Below, piece after piece: positions 51,581 through 59,396 of a DNA stretch of 64,000 nucleotides. The stretch is taken from NCBI GenBank assembly GCA_902763615.1, contig CACWSX010000013.1:1-64000 (forward strand), written 5' to 3'. Each line of letters begins with the position of its first letter. The first letter of the stretch is position 1. A program made the position numbers and the translations under genes. This stretch comes from an uncultured Prevotellaceae bacterium (GTDB taxonomy: Bacteria; Bacteroidota; Bacteroidia; Bacteroidales; Bacteroidaceae). The notes below the pieces were generated by a model that was not told the origin of the DNA, ran no database searches, and was given only the letters and a program-made list of their open reading frames with translations.

Positions 51581-53377
51581 TTACTCAGCAGCGACAGGCT
51601 TAGTTACCTTGATGTCGTCGAAAGAGAGATCCTTAACCAATTCTGTACCGTCATTAGCAGTAATCTTCTCACCACCATTGTAAATCACGAGAGAAGAACC
51701 AGCAGGAATCTCAACACCCTCGATTACACTCTCACCCGTTACAGAAGCGCCCCATGCAGGAATCTCAACGTCTAAGTAAGTAACCTTACCTTCAGCATCA
51801 CGCAAGCCGAGTTTATAAGGCTGAGGAATCTCATAACCTTCAGTCTTATAATAAATATTGTTACGGCCATAGATGGTTACAGTATATTTACCACCCTCAG
51901 CAATAGGCTCTGTCCAAACGTAAGAATCATCACCGAGGTTAATACCACGACCGCCATCGAAACGAGTCCAGTAACCATTTGTCCAGTTCCACCAGTTGGT
52001 AACAGTACCCTTGAGCTGACCAAGACCTGTTCCTTCACCAGCGTCCTCTGTCGGCAGAGCCAGATCCTCAAAGTTTGCGAAGTAAACAATATTCTCATCA
52101 GCCTCGTAATTCACCGTACCAATATAAACGGTGTTGCCTCCTGATACAGTAGGTGTAAGAGATCCTGGGAAAGTGAACTGAACACCATTCCAATCAGTTG
52201 CAGCAGTAGTATAATAGACACCATCCTTATAATAAACACGAGAGGGATGGATAGTATAGCTATCACCTTCGAAGAACTTGTATTTATTAACGTCATAGAA
52301 TCTGTTCAGATTAATGCTACCAGCCATACAATTCAGCAGAGCATAATAGGTCTCAGCCTCACGGAACACCACCTTAATCACCGTTCCCTTCTCAGCAATC
52401 GGATTATACTGAGTATCGTCATAAGCATAAATATACTTCTTGGTATTATCGGCATTATAGAATGGAGCCTTGTCTGCTTCAATCAATGATACAAAGGTTC
52501 CTACACGACCAGAAACTTTTCTCGGTTCTTTCAACTCTTTGCCATTATGGTCAACATAAGACACCTTCACATCTTCTGCAAATAGGATTGAAGGATCCTG
52601 AGCATTGGTGATGCTCAGATTATCGATATAACTAACGCTGTTGTTAATCCAGCCAAAGCAGTCAATCTGGGTAGCCTCGTTGGCATCAGCCTGCCAGAAG
52701 TCAATCTTACCAGGTGTGAACACTGCTTCTTCACCCTCACCCTCTGTAACACCACTCTGAGCGAGGACTTCATCACCTTCTTTAATAACCCATTCTACCT
52801 GACGGTCGAAATTGTAGATACCAACCTCAATAGTGAGCCACTTGTTACACCAATCATCTTTTCCACCAAGTACGCGATCGTTAACAAAGAAGTTGTTGCC
52901 GTCAGAACCAATACGAATGATAGCACCTTTGGAACCATAGGAACCACGGCCAAAACCAGCACCAGCACCATCAGCACCACGAACAAGAGCATCACCAATG
53001 GTCATACTACCACGTCCTCCATTAGCATTGTAGTAGTCAAAATTAACCTGCACTTTGGTTGCTTTATTGGCAAGATCAGAGAAATTGTAAGCCATGAAAC
53101 CATAGCCATTCTGAGCGTTACCAGCATTCTTAAATGCTAACACTTTTGATCCCTTGTCGGCATTGTCCTGAATCTCAAGAGACATACGGGGAGTCTTACC
53201 ACCAACAAACAAGGTTGTTTTGCCATCCTCAAAATCAAACACAGATGTTTCCTTGCTCCAATTGTCCCCAGGCTCTACGGGCGCGGGTTCAACAGGAAGA
53301 TCCTTTTCGGCACAAGCTGTGAATGCGAGTCCACAAGTCAAGATGGCACCAGCCATCCACAAAAGATTCTTTTTCAT
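51581..53377 (-). CDS. Secreted lipoprotein, probable surface glycan-binding protein
   Basis: The 598-residue protein has its lipobox Cys at 22 (LAFTACAEKD) followed by a Pro/Glu-rich tether (LPVEPAPVEPGDNW) as in surface lipoproteins. Two beta-sandwich-like units are visible: residues about 45-265 (SVFDFEDGKTTLFVGG; VQVNFDYYNANGGRGSMTIG; CFGWINNSVSYIDNLSITNA) and about 430-595 (WNWTNGYWTRFDGGRGINLG; GGKYTVTIYGRNNIYY), with a middle domain rich in Tyr. Exposed Trp/Tyr clusters would suit sugar binding. No family is recognised with certainty. It is divergent from the PL11 at 53566 and first in a leftward group ending in another PL11. Confidence 0.72.
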   Translation of the reverse strand: MKKNLLWMAGAILTCGLAFTACAEKDLPVEPAPVEPGDNWSKETSVFDFEDGKTTLFVGGKTPRMSLEIQDNADKGSKVLAFKNAGNAQNGYGFMAYNFSDLANKATKVQVNFDYYNANGGRGSMTIGDALVRGADGAGAGFGRGSYGSKGAIIRIGSDGNNFFVNDRVLGGKDDWCNKWLTIEVGIYNFDRQVEWVIKEGDEVLAQSGVTEGEGEEAVFTPGKIDFWQADANEATQIDCFGWINNSVSYIDNLSITNAQDPSILFAEDVKVSYVDHNGKELKEPRKVSGRVGTFVSLIEADKAPFYNADNTKKYIYAYDDTQYNPIAEKGTVIKVVFREAETYYALLNCMAGSINLNRFYDVNKYKFFEGDSYTIHPSRVYYKDGVYYTTAATDWNGVQFTFPGSLTPTVSGGNTVYIGTVNYEADENIVYFANFEDLALPTEDAGEGTGLGQLKGTVTNWWNWTNGYWTRFDGGRGINLGDDSYVWTEPIAEGGKYTVTIYGRNNIYYKTEGYEIPQPYKLGLRDAEGKVTYLDVEIPAWGASVTGESVIEGVEIPAGSSLVIYNGGEKITANDGTELVKDLSFDDIKVTKPVAAE

Positions 53378-53431
53378 ACGTTTTTAAATAATTTATTAAT
53401 AATGTTAGAATAATATGCTCATAACACGCTG

Positions 53432-53439
53432 CAAAATTA
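53432..53439 (-). promoter_or_regulatory. -7 box of the 598-residue lipoprotein gene
   Basis: TAATTTTG on the minus strand matches TANNTTTG and lies 54 bases before the ATG at 53377. A convincing -33 element is not seen; a TTTG only 12 nt upstream is too close. Confidence 0.6.
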
Positions 53440-53536
53440 GGTTAAATTTTTCAAATAACCATGCTTTTAGGTAAATAAAATCACTAAATTTAGTTTTTTT
53501 ATCATTTCAACCCATGCAAATACCGCGGCTTTTTCA

Positions 53537-53544
53537 TACCTTTG
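53537..53544 (+). promoter_or_regulatory. -7 box of the PL11/hypothetical operon
   Basis: TACCTTTG lies 21 bases upstream of the ATG at 53566. The -33 region has no clear TTG, which may mean activator dependence. Confidence 0.65.
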
Positions 53545-53565
53545 CACCCGGATAACGATTAAAAA

Positions 53566-55758
53566 ATGAACAAACTTAGATTCTACATCACATTTCTACT
53601 ATCAGCCATGCTATTATATAGCAAGGCGCAAATCACCCCTGTTACCCAAATGGAGCACCTGAATCGCGGCGTTGTGGCACTGCCTGCCAACAGCGGTCGT
53701 GGGATTTTCGTCAGCTGGCGTTTTTTAGGTACCGACGATAGTACCACCCGCTTCGACCTCATCAAAAACGGCACGACCATCGCCTCCGATTTGGAAGTGA
53801 GCAATTACACCGATGCCAGCGGCGACAGCAGTTCTGAATACCAGGTCATCACCAAGGTCAATGGCGAGATCATTAGCACTTCCGACCCGGTGAAGGCTTG
53901 GGGCGAAGTCTATAAGAAGTTGAAACTCGACCGTCCGGCCAAGGGTGCATTAGGCGGCACATACTCCCCCAACGACTGCTCTGTCGGCGATGTCGACGGT
54001 GATGGCGAATACGAAATATTCGTGAAATGGGATCCAAGCAACTCGAAAGATAATTCCCAGAGCGACAAGACCGATAATGTCTATATTGATTGCTATAAAC
54101 TTGACGGTACCAAACTCTGGCGTATAGATTTGGGAATCAATATCCGAGCCGGCGCCCATTATACCCAGTTCCAAGTATATGATTATGATGGCGATGGCAA
54201 AGCCGAGATGATGTGCAAGACCGCTCCTGGCTCCAAAGATGGTCTGGGCAACTATGTGAACCAGGCCGCAACTGACGAAAACATCAAGGCTGCCGTCAAC
54301 ACCAAGGACCATCGTACGAGTGCTGGCCGCATCAATAGCGGACATGAATACCTCACCGTCTTTAATGGTGAGACCGGTGCCGCCATTCATACCATCGCCT
54401 ACTACCCCAACCGCAATGCCGAAGCGAAACTGAGCGAGGCAGCAGGCACCAAGAACTGGGATGACCGCGATGGTAAAAAAGACTATGGCGATTACGGCAA
54501 TCGTGGCGAGCGATACCTCGCCGCCACTGCCTATCTTGATGGACCAGGCCACAATCCCAGCGGCATTTTCTGCAGAGGCTATTACACGTATGCCTATATT
54601 TGGGCAGTCGATTTTGATGGGAAAGAACTGAAGACCCGCTGGCTCCATAGCTCTGACTCAAGGACTACCTACAAACTTAGAGATGCTGAAGGTAATCAGA
54701 AGACCCTGAAAGGCAATAGCTGCATCTCAGGACTGAAACGGTTTACGATGTATGCCAACGGCAACCACAACATGTCTATCGCTGACGTCGACGGCGATGG
54801 CAAAGATGAGATCATCTGGGGCTCCGCCGCCCTCGACGACGACGGCAAAATGCTTTATTCGGTCGGCTTTGGTCATGGCGACGCTATGCACTTGGCAGAC
54901 CTGGATCCCGATCGTCCGGGACTCGAGCTCTTTGATGTACACGAGGAAGGAAGTAGATATCCTTGGGACATTCATGATGCAGCTACAGGTGAAATCATCT
55001 GGATGGGAGGACAGGAACGCATTGACAATGGGCGTGGAATGGCTGCCGACATCATAGCTTCCAACCGAGGATATGAGTTCTGGTCTTCATACGGTGGCTT
55101 CGACAATAACACCAAGTATGTAAAAGATTCTAAAGATCCTGATAAACAACCAGCAAGAAACCAGAATCCTTTCAGCGCCCAGACAGGCAAGCAGGTCATC
55201 AGCCAGAAAGGCTCGATGGACTTCCGTATCTACTGGGACGGCGACTTGCAGGATGAACTGCTCGACGGTACAACCATCAGCCATTGGGACAATAATAGCA
55301 ATAAATTCATCAACACACTCTTAGGCAACTACAACGCCTCTCAAAGCTGCAACGGTACAAAGGCAACGCCCAACCTGCTGGCCGACCTATTCGGCGACTG
55401 GCGCGAGGAAGTGATCCTCTGGTCAGCCAGCGACAATGCCACGCTGAACATCTTCACCACCAACACGCCGACCACCTATCGTGTACCGACTCTGATGCAC
55501 GACCATACCTACCGCATGGGTATCTGCTGGCAGAACACCGCCTATAACCAGCCTCCTCACTTGGGCTACTATCTGCCCGACTACATCGACGGCAAGTTGA
55601 CAGGCATCGAACAGATCCAGACCAACACGCAGGCAGAAAAGGCCGTCATCTTCGACCTCTCAGGCCGCCAGCTGACCATATCCGACGCGAACACCCTCCC
55701 GAAGGGCATCTATATCATCAAACAAGGAGCCAACATTATTAAATATAACAAAAAATGA
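53566..55758 (+). CDS. PL11 rhamnogalacturonan lyase with sorting-type C-terminus
   Basis: The 730-residue protein has a signal peptide (to YSKAQ). The PL11 propeller is complete (MEHLNRGVVALPANSGRGIF; DVDGDGEYEIFVKWDPSNS; YDYDGDGKAEMMCKTAPGSK; GNHNMSIADVDGDGKDEIIW; LLADLFGDWREEVI; NTAYNQPPHLGYYLPDYIDG). It cleaves the Rha-GalA backbone of rhamnogalacturonan I. The last ~50 residues (AVIFDLSGRQLTISDANTL, then PKGIYIIKQG) form the sorting-like tail, suggesting secretion or surface attachment. The stop overlaps the next ATG (ATGA). Confidence 0.94.
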   Translation: MNKLRFYITFLLSAMLLYSKAQITPVTQMEHLNRGVVALPANSGRGIFVSWRFLGTDDSTTRFDLIKNGTTIASDLEVSNYTDASGDSSSEYQVITKVNGEIISTSDPVKAWGEVYKKLKLDRPAKGALGGTYSPNDCSVGDVDGDGEYEIFVKWDPSNSKDNSQSDKTDNVYIDCYKLDGTKLWRIDLGINIRAGAHYTQFQVYDYDGDGKAEMMCKTAPGSKDGLGNYVNQAATDENIKAAVNTKDHRTSAGRINSGHEYLTVFNGETGAAIHTIAYYPNRNAEAKLSEAAGTKNWDDRDGKKDYGDYGNRGERYLAATAYLDGPGHNPSGIFCRGYYTYAYIWAVDFDGKELKTRWLHSSDSRTTYKLRDAEGNQKTLKGNSCISGLKRFTMYANGNHNMSIADVDGDGKDEIIWGSAALDDDGKMLYSVGFGHGDAMHLADLDPDRPGLELFDVHEEGSRYPWDIHDAATGEIIWMGGQERIDNGRGMAADIIASNRGYEFWSSYGGFDNNTKYVKDSKDPDKQPARNQNPFSAQTGKQVISQKGSMDFRIYWDGDLQDELLDGTTISHWDNNSNKFINTLLGNYNASQSCNGTKATPNLLADLFGDWREEVILWSASDNATLNIFTTNTPTTYRVPTLMHDHTYRMGICWQNTAYNQPPHLGYYLPDYIDGKLTGIEQIQTNTQAEKAVIFDLSGRQLTISDANTLPKGIYIIKQGANIIKYNKK

Positions 55759-56399
55759 AGAAACTAGTTTTATCAGCTATCGTACTACTCATGGCTGCCA
55801 TGAAGGTTGCCGCTCAGGAAGTGACGCCACAACTGACGGCCTTCCCGGAGTTCCGTCCTGCCACCGTCTATATGGCTGACGGCAAGAAAATGGAAATCCC
55901 AATGGCTAACATCTTCCTGAAGAACAGTTCGCTACTTTATATCAGTGGAGAACTTACCAAAGAAGCCAATATCAAGAATCTCTTGCGTGTCGACTTCAAG
56001 GACCGCTCCTACATCCGCATCGACTCGGTGCTGGCCTATCAGATTGATACCGTCGGATCAAATGCACTCTTCTGTGCCAAGGTGCTCGACCTCAAGGCTT
56101 ACCAGCAATTAATAAGGAACAATTCCAACATCACCAACCTTGATCTCAATGACCTCTCGTCGATGAACATGTTCCAGTTCACCACCATCGACCTTCAGGA
56201 CACCAAGGATATCCACTTTCCGGTCATACCCATTTATTATTATCGGATTGGCAACAAGTTCGTCCTCGTGCATGAGCGTCATCTCAAACGAGCCTTTGAC
56301 AAGGAGAACCGTCGACGGATGGAATCTGTCATGAATCTTCCCGGCTTCAGTTGGACGAACGAAGAATACTTACTCAAAATCTTAGAGATTATACAATAA
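55755..56399 (+). CDS. Small secreted hypothetical protein coupled to PL11
   Basis: The 214-residue protein has a signal peptide (MKKLVLSAIVLLMAAMKVAAQ). The mature part begins with a beta-rich strand set (FRPATVYMADGKKMEIPMAN; LYISGELTKEANIKNLLRVD), followed by mixed and then charged C-terminal helices (KRAFDKENRRRMESVMNLPG). I do not recognise it, and no catalytic motif stands out. The ATGA overlap with PL11 implies coupled translation, so it may assist the lyase or bind its products in the periplasm. A half-terminator follows at 56402. Confidence 0.75.
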   Translation: MKKLVLSAIVLLMAAMKVAAQEVTPQLTAFPEFRPATVYMADGKKMEIPMANIFLKNSSLLYISGELTKEANIKNLLRVDFKDRSYIRIDSVLAYQIDTVGSNALFCAKVLDLKAYQQLIRNNSNITNLDLNDLSSMNMFQFTTIDLQDTKDIHFPVIPIYYYRIGNKFVLVHERHLKRAFDKENRRRMESVMNLPGFSWTNEEYLLKILEIIQ

Positions 56400-56641
56400 A
56401 CAAAGAATCCCCGCCTGATTCTATTACTCTATTGTGTCTTGAAATTATTTAACTAATTGGGGTGATTTTTATAGTTTGTATACATTGGCGTTAACAATCA
56501 TCGTATCTTTGCACCAGAATCCAGCGAGATTGACGATACTCTATGTGAGCACGCCCGAGAGGGTCAAAGAAACAAGGCTTAAAAGTTGAACTTCACTCCG
56601 GAGGAAGTAATACTTCGCAGCCATGATAGTGGAAGACACTT
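56400..56641. other. Gene-free gap with a half-terminator and an isolated promoter box
   Basis: AAAGAATCCCCGC (56402-56414) is the left arm of the terminator type seen at 3202 and 24050, but no matching right arm follows. A TATCTTTG at 56504-56511 points rightward, where only the antisense strand of the phosphatase lies. Downstream of it, 56518-56640 contains short inverted repeats (GAAGTA-A-TACTTC near 56603) and no convincing coding frame. It could be a small RNA or the remains of a lost gene. Confidence 0.55.
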
Positions 56642-58168
56642 TCACTTTACTATTTCACCGATGGCCTCCCCAATACAGGCATTCGGCTGCTGGATATGCA
56701 GCATCTGTGTCACGGTGGGGGCGATGTCTGTGATATGCACCTCACGACTGGTGCTGCCATGCTCCACCTTCCAGCCATAGAACAACAAAGGGATATGGGC
56801 ATCGTAGGGATTCCAGGCACTATGCGTGGTGCCGATGGGCGACGAACCCCTTCCGAAATCATACCAGCCAGCTTCCAGAACCAGAAACAAATCGCCTGAA
56901 CGATGAGGATGATAGCCTAAAAGTGCACGGCTGCGGAGCACATCGGGCACACTCCAGGTGTTCACTTTCCCGAAATCCATCACAAACTGCACATGAGGCA
57001 CCTGAGAGAAATACTCAACCAGCACCTCTTTGACCTTCTCCAGATCCAAACCTAAAGATTTTATCTTGCCGTGATTCAAAAATACACGATAACCGTGGAA
57101 ACCGTTAATAATCGAACGGTGATCAACAGCATCACCGAATTTTTCCTTCAAACAGGCATTCAACTGATCGTTCAATGCTATTTCACGCGTTTTCCAGGCA
57201 CCACCATTCATCCCGTGGTCGATCATAAACTGGAAATTATGGGCGCCGCCATGATCGGCTGTCAGAAAAAGAAGGTAATTACCCTCGCCCACCTGACTGT
57301 CGAGGGCTTTCAGCAATCGGGCGATATCCTTATCCAGTTCCAAATAGGCTTCATCGGTATGCTCCCCACGGGTGCTGTATTTATGACCAATCACATCTGT
57401 CTGCGAGTAGCTTACACAGAGCATGTCGGTTACCTTGCCTTTACCCAACTGCTCACCCTTGAGGGCTGCAATGGCCATATCGGTGGTGATATGTCCGCAG
57501 AGGGGATAGAGACCGACATCCTTACCCACTCTCCTTAGCTCTGGATTCTTCTTGAGTTCCTCATTATAGGTCTTCGCCCACTCAGGCAACTCCGTACGAT
57601 AATAGGTGCTGGTGATAAACTGTCCGTTGTCGGTATCCAACCAATAAGCATGATCAGAACTTCTTCCTGCAGGCAGGATGGCCGCACGGTCTTTATAAGA
57701 GATACCCACCACCTTCGACTTGAAGTCGGTATGCAGTCTAATCTGATCGCCGATAGTCGTTGCGAGCAGATTACGGGGCGACATGCACCCCTTCTTGCGG
57801 TTATCCGTCCCCACAGGATCCACGGTCTTGTCACCACAGCAGTAAACAGGGTCGTCATCGATAAAGAAGTCATTGCCACAGATACCGTGCAGCGCAGGGG
57901 TCGAACCTGTGTAGACACTCGTATGGCCGATAGCCGTCACTGTGGGGACATAGTTGATCAGACAATTGTCGCAACTATAACCTTTCTTGATCAGACGCTT
58001 GAAGCCATCCTCACCAAACTGGTCGTAGTATCTGCCAAGATAGTCCCATCGCATCTGGTCGACTACAATGCCCACAACAAGTTTGGGGCGCTCATTAAAA
58101 TCCGTATGCGCCAAAGCAAAATTGCTGACGCACACCGTCATTACGAAAAACAACAGAATCTTTTTCAT
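56642..58168 (-). CDS. PafA-type alkaline phosphatase
   Basis: The 508-residue protein has a signal peptide (to FALAH). It has the alkaline-phosphatase-superfamily set as in PafA: metal Asp in VVGIVVDQMRWDYL, nucleophile Thr in VPTVTAIGHTSVYTG, Asn in CGNDFF, the substrate-binding Lys-Asp-Arg in SYKDRAAILPAGRS, SQTDVIGHKYS, LTADHGGAHN and the late His in GTTHSAWNPYDAHIPLLF. It should release phosphate from monoesters in the periplasm. Its ATG overlaps the stop of the alarmone synthetase (ATGA), so both are made from one transcript. It is unrelated in sequence to the pectin genes around it. Confidence 0.9.
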   Translation of the reverse strand: MKKILLFFVMTVCVSNFALAHTDFNERPKLVVGIVVDQMRWDYLGRYYDQFGEDGFKRLIKKGYSCDNCLINYVPTVTAIGHTSVYTGSTPALHGICGNDFFIDDDPVYCCGDKTVDPVGTDNRKKGCMSPRNLLATTIGDQIRLHTDFKSKVVGISYKDRAAILPAGRSSDHAYWLDTDNGQFITSTYYRTELPEWAKTYNEELKKNPELRRVGKDVGLYPLCGHITTDMAIAALKGEQLGKGKVTDMLCVSYSQTDVIGHKYSTRGEHTDEAYLELDKDIARLLKALDSQVGEGNYLLFLTADHGGAHNFQFMIDHGMNGGAWKTREIALNDQLNACLKEKFGDAVDHRSIINGFHGYRVFLNHGKIKSLGLDLEKVKEVLVEYFSQVPHVQFVMDFGKVNTWSVPDVLRSRALLGYHPHRSGDLFLVLEAGWYDFGRGSSPIGTTHSAWNPYDAHIPLLFYGWKVEHGSTSREVHITDIAPTVTQMLHIQQPNACIGEAIGEIVK

Positions 58169-59259
58169 TTCTTTTTCTTTGTCTGCATGAATCGAAGTGT
58201 CTTGGCCTGTTCTAAGATCAGGTCGGCCATCCTGGCATTGGCATCGTCAACGCCGTTGATGGTATCATAAACAAATTTCAGACCGTCGCGACCGCCATCG
58301 TGTTTCAGGACATACGCCAGACAGAGGTATTGCAGGGCCGCTCCTGACGAAAGGATGTCAAGGTCGGTAACAGCCAACTGAGAAAGAGCCAACTGGTAGG
58401 CATCGTCGCTATTGTCATCGATGAACTGCTGCACATCGGCGAGCGTCTCCAGTCCGAACGACTCCAGCAGCGGCAGGTAGTTCATCACCGAGATAGGATA
58501 GATCTCAGCCTGATTGACGGCGGCGATGCGTCTGTTCAGGCGGTCGAAGGGATGCAGTTCGAGATAGCTGCGGAACGTATCGCCCGATAGTGACACTTCG
58601 TCGAGCTGACCGCTCTTCACCAAGGTCTGCACCTGGCGACGGTAGTCGGTAAGTACGATTCGCAGACGACTGAACTCATCGTCGACCAATTCCAACATAC
58701 CAGCCAGCCGGCTGAACTGTCTTTTATATTCACGGGGGATCTTCACTTCGCCCTTGTAGCCTGTATCGTGCTCAATAGTCGACCAAACATGCTGCAAAGC
58801 CGTCCGCATCTGCAATTCGAAGCGCAAGTCACCCAATTCCGGAATCCGGTGTTCTTCCTGCAATCGGCAGATATAGTGCAGCGAGTTGTAACCGAAGCTG
58901 TCCAACTGGTGCAATTTGCGCTTGTCGACACTCTCCTGCCAGTCGATGTCGAAGACACGCTTGGCGATGACCGCCACCTTATCCACCTCGTCAGTATAGA
59001 AGGTAATGACACGCAGTCCCACGAGGTCGGTCACATCGTAGATGCTCTTGTATTTCGAACCCTTTCGTTCCAGTTTCCCAGCCAAGGACTGCTCGGTTTT
59101 TATCCTATATTCAAAAGCCGTTATATAGATGCCCTGCTCACGAAGTGCACGGCGCAACAGGCCGTAGGCCTTCTTGGCCATCTGCTCCAGCATGGGCACT
59201 AATTCGCGATACTGCTGCAATAGTGCCTCGCCATGGGGATCGAGTTTTACATTATCCAT
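58165..59259 (-). CDS. RelA/SpoT-domain (p)ppGpp synthetase without hydrolase domain
   Basis: The 364-residue protein has one RelA/SpoT synthetase domain at residues about 45-190: ATP-site FEYRIKTEQSLAGKLERKG, catalytic YDVTDLVGLRVITFY, GYNSLHYIC and RFELQMRTALQHVWSTIEHD. There is no HD hydrolase domain and no TGS/ACT region, so it is a small-alarmone-synthetase-like protein with an extra ~170-residue helical C-terminal part of unknown role. It should make (p)ppGpp or related alarmones in the cytoplasm. It is first in an operon with the PafA-type phosphatase and has a full consensus promoter. Confidence 0.9.
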   Translation of the reverse strand: MDNVKLDPHGEALLQQYRELVPMLEQMAKKAYGLLRRALREQGIYITAFEYRIKTEQSLAGKLERKGSKYKSIYDVTDLVGLRVITFYTDEVDKVAVIAKRVFDIDWQESVDKRKLHQLDSFGYNSLHYICRLQEEHRIPELGDLRFELQMRTALQHVWSTIEHDTGYKGEVKIPREYKRQFSRLAGMLELVDDEFSRLRIVLTDYRRQVQTLVKSGQLDEVSLSGDTFRSYLELHPFDRLNRRIAAVNQAEIYPISVMNYLPLLESFGLETLADVQQFIDDNSDDAYQLALSQLAVTDLDILSSGAALQYLCLAYVLKHDGGRDGLKFVYDTINGVDDANARMADLILEQAKTLRFMQTKKKK

Positions 59260-59290
59260 AAATTGTTTGTTCTTTGTCTATATTCTGCTA

Positions 59291-59322
59291 CAAAAGTAAT
59301 AATATTATCGAAAACGGCCAAA
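59291..59322 (-). promoter_or_regulatory. Promoter of the alarmone synthetase/phosphatase operon
   Basis: TTTG (59319-59322), a 20-nt spacer and TACTTTTG (59291-59298) on the minus strand lie 31 bases before the ATG at 59259. Confidence 0.8.
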
Positions 59323-59337
59323 TATTCACCTCATTTC

Positions 59338-59368
59338 TTGCAAAATTGACCAAATATTTGTATTTTTG
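59338..59368 (+). promoter_or_regulatory. Promoter of the PL11/SpoIIE/GH105 operon
   Basis: TTG (59338-59340), a 20-nt spacer and TATTTTTG (59361-59368) lie 28 bases before the ATG at 59397. The divergent promoter at 59291-59322 lies just behind it, so one regulator could affect both. Confidence 0.78.
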
Positions 59369-59396
59369 CACACGAATCCAAACATACTTAAGACAA

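Noticed and set aside
56518..56641. tRNA-like or small coding gene downstream of the isolated promoter
   Set aside because: No cloverleaf arms or T-loop sequence could be found, and the short frames there have no ribosome site or family features.
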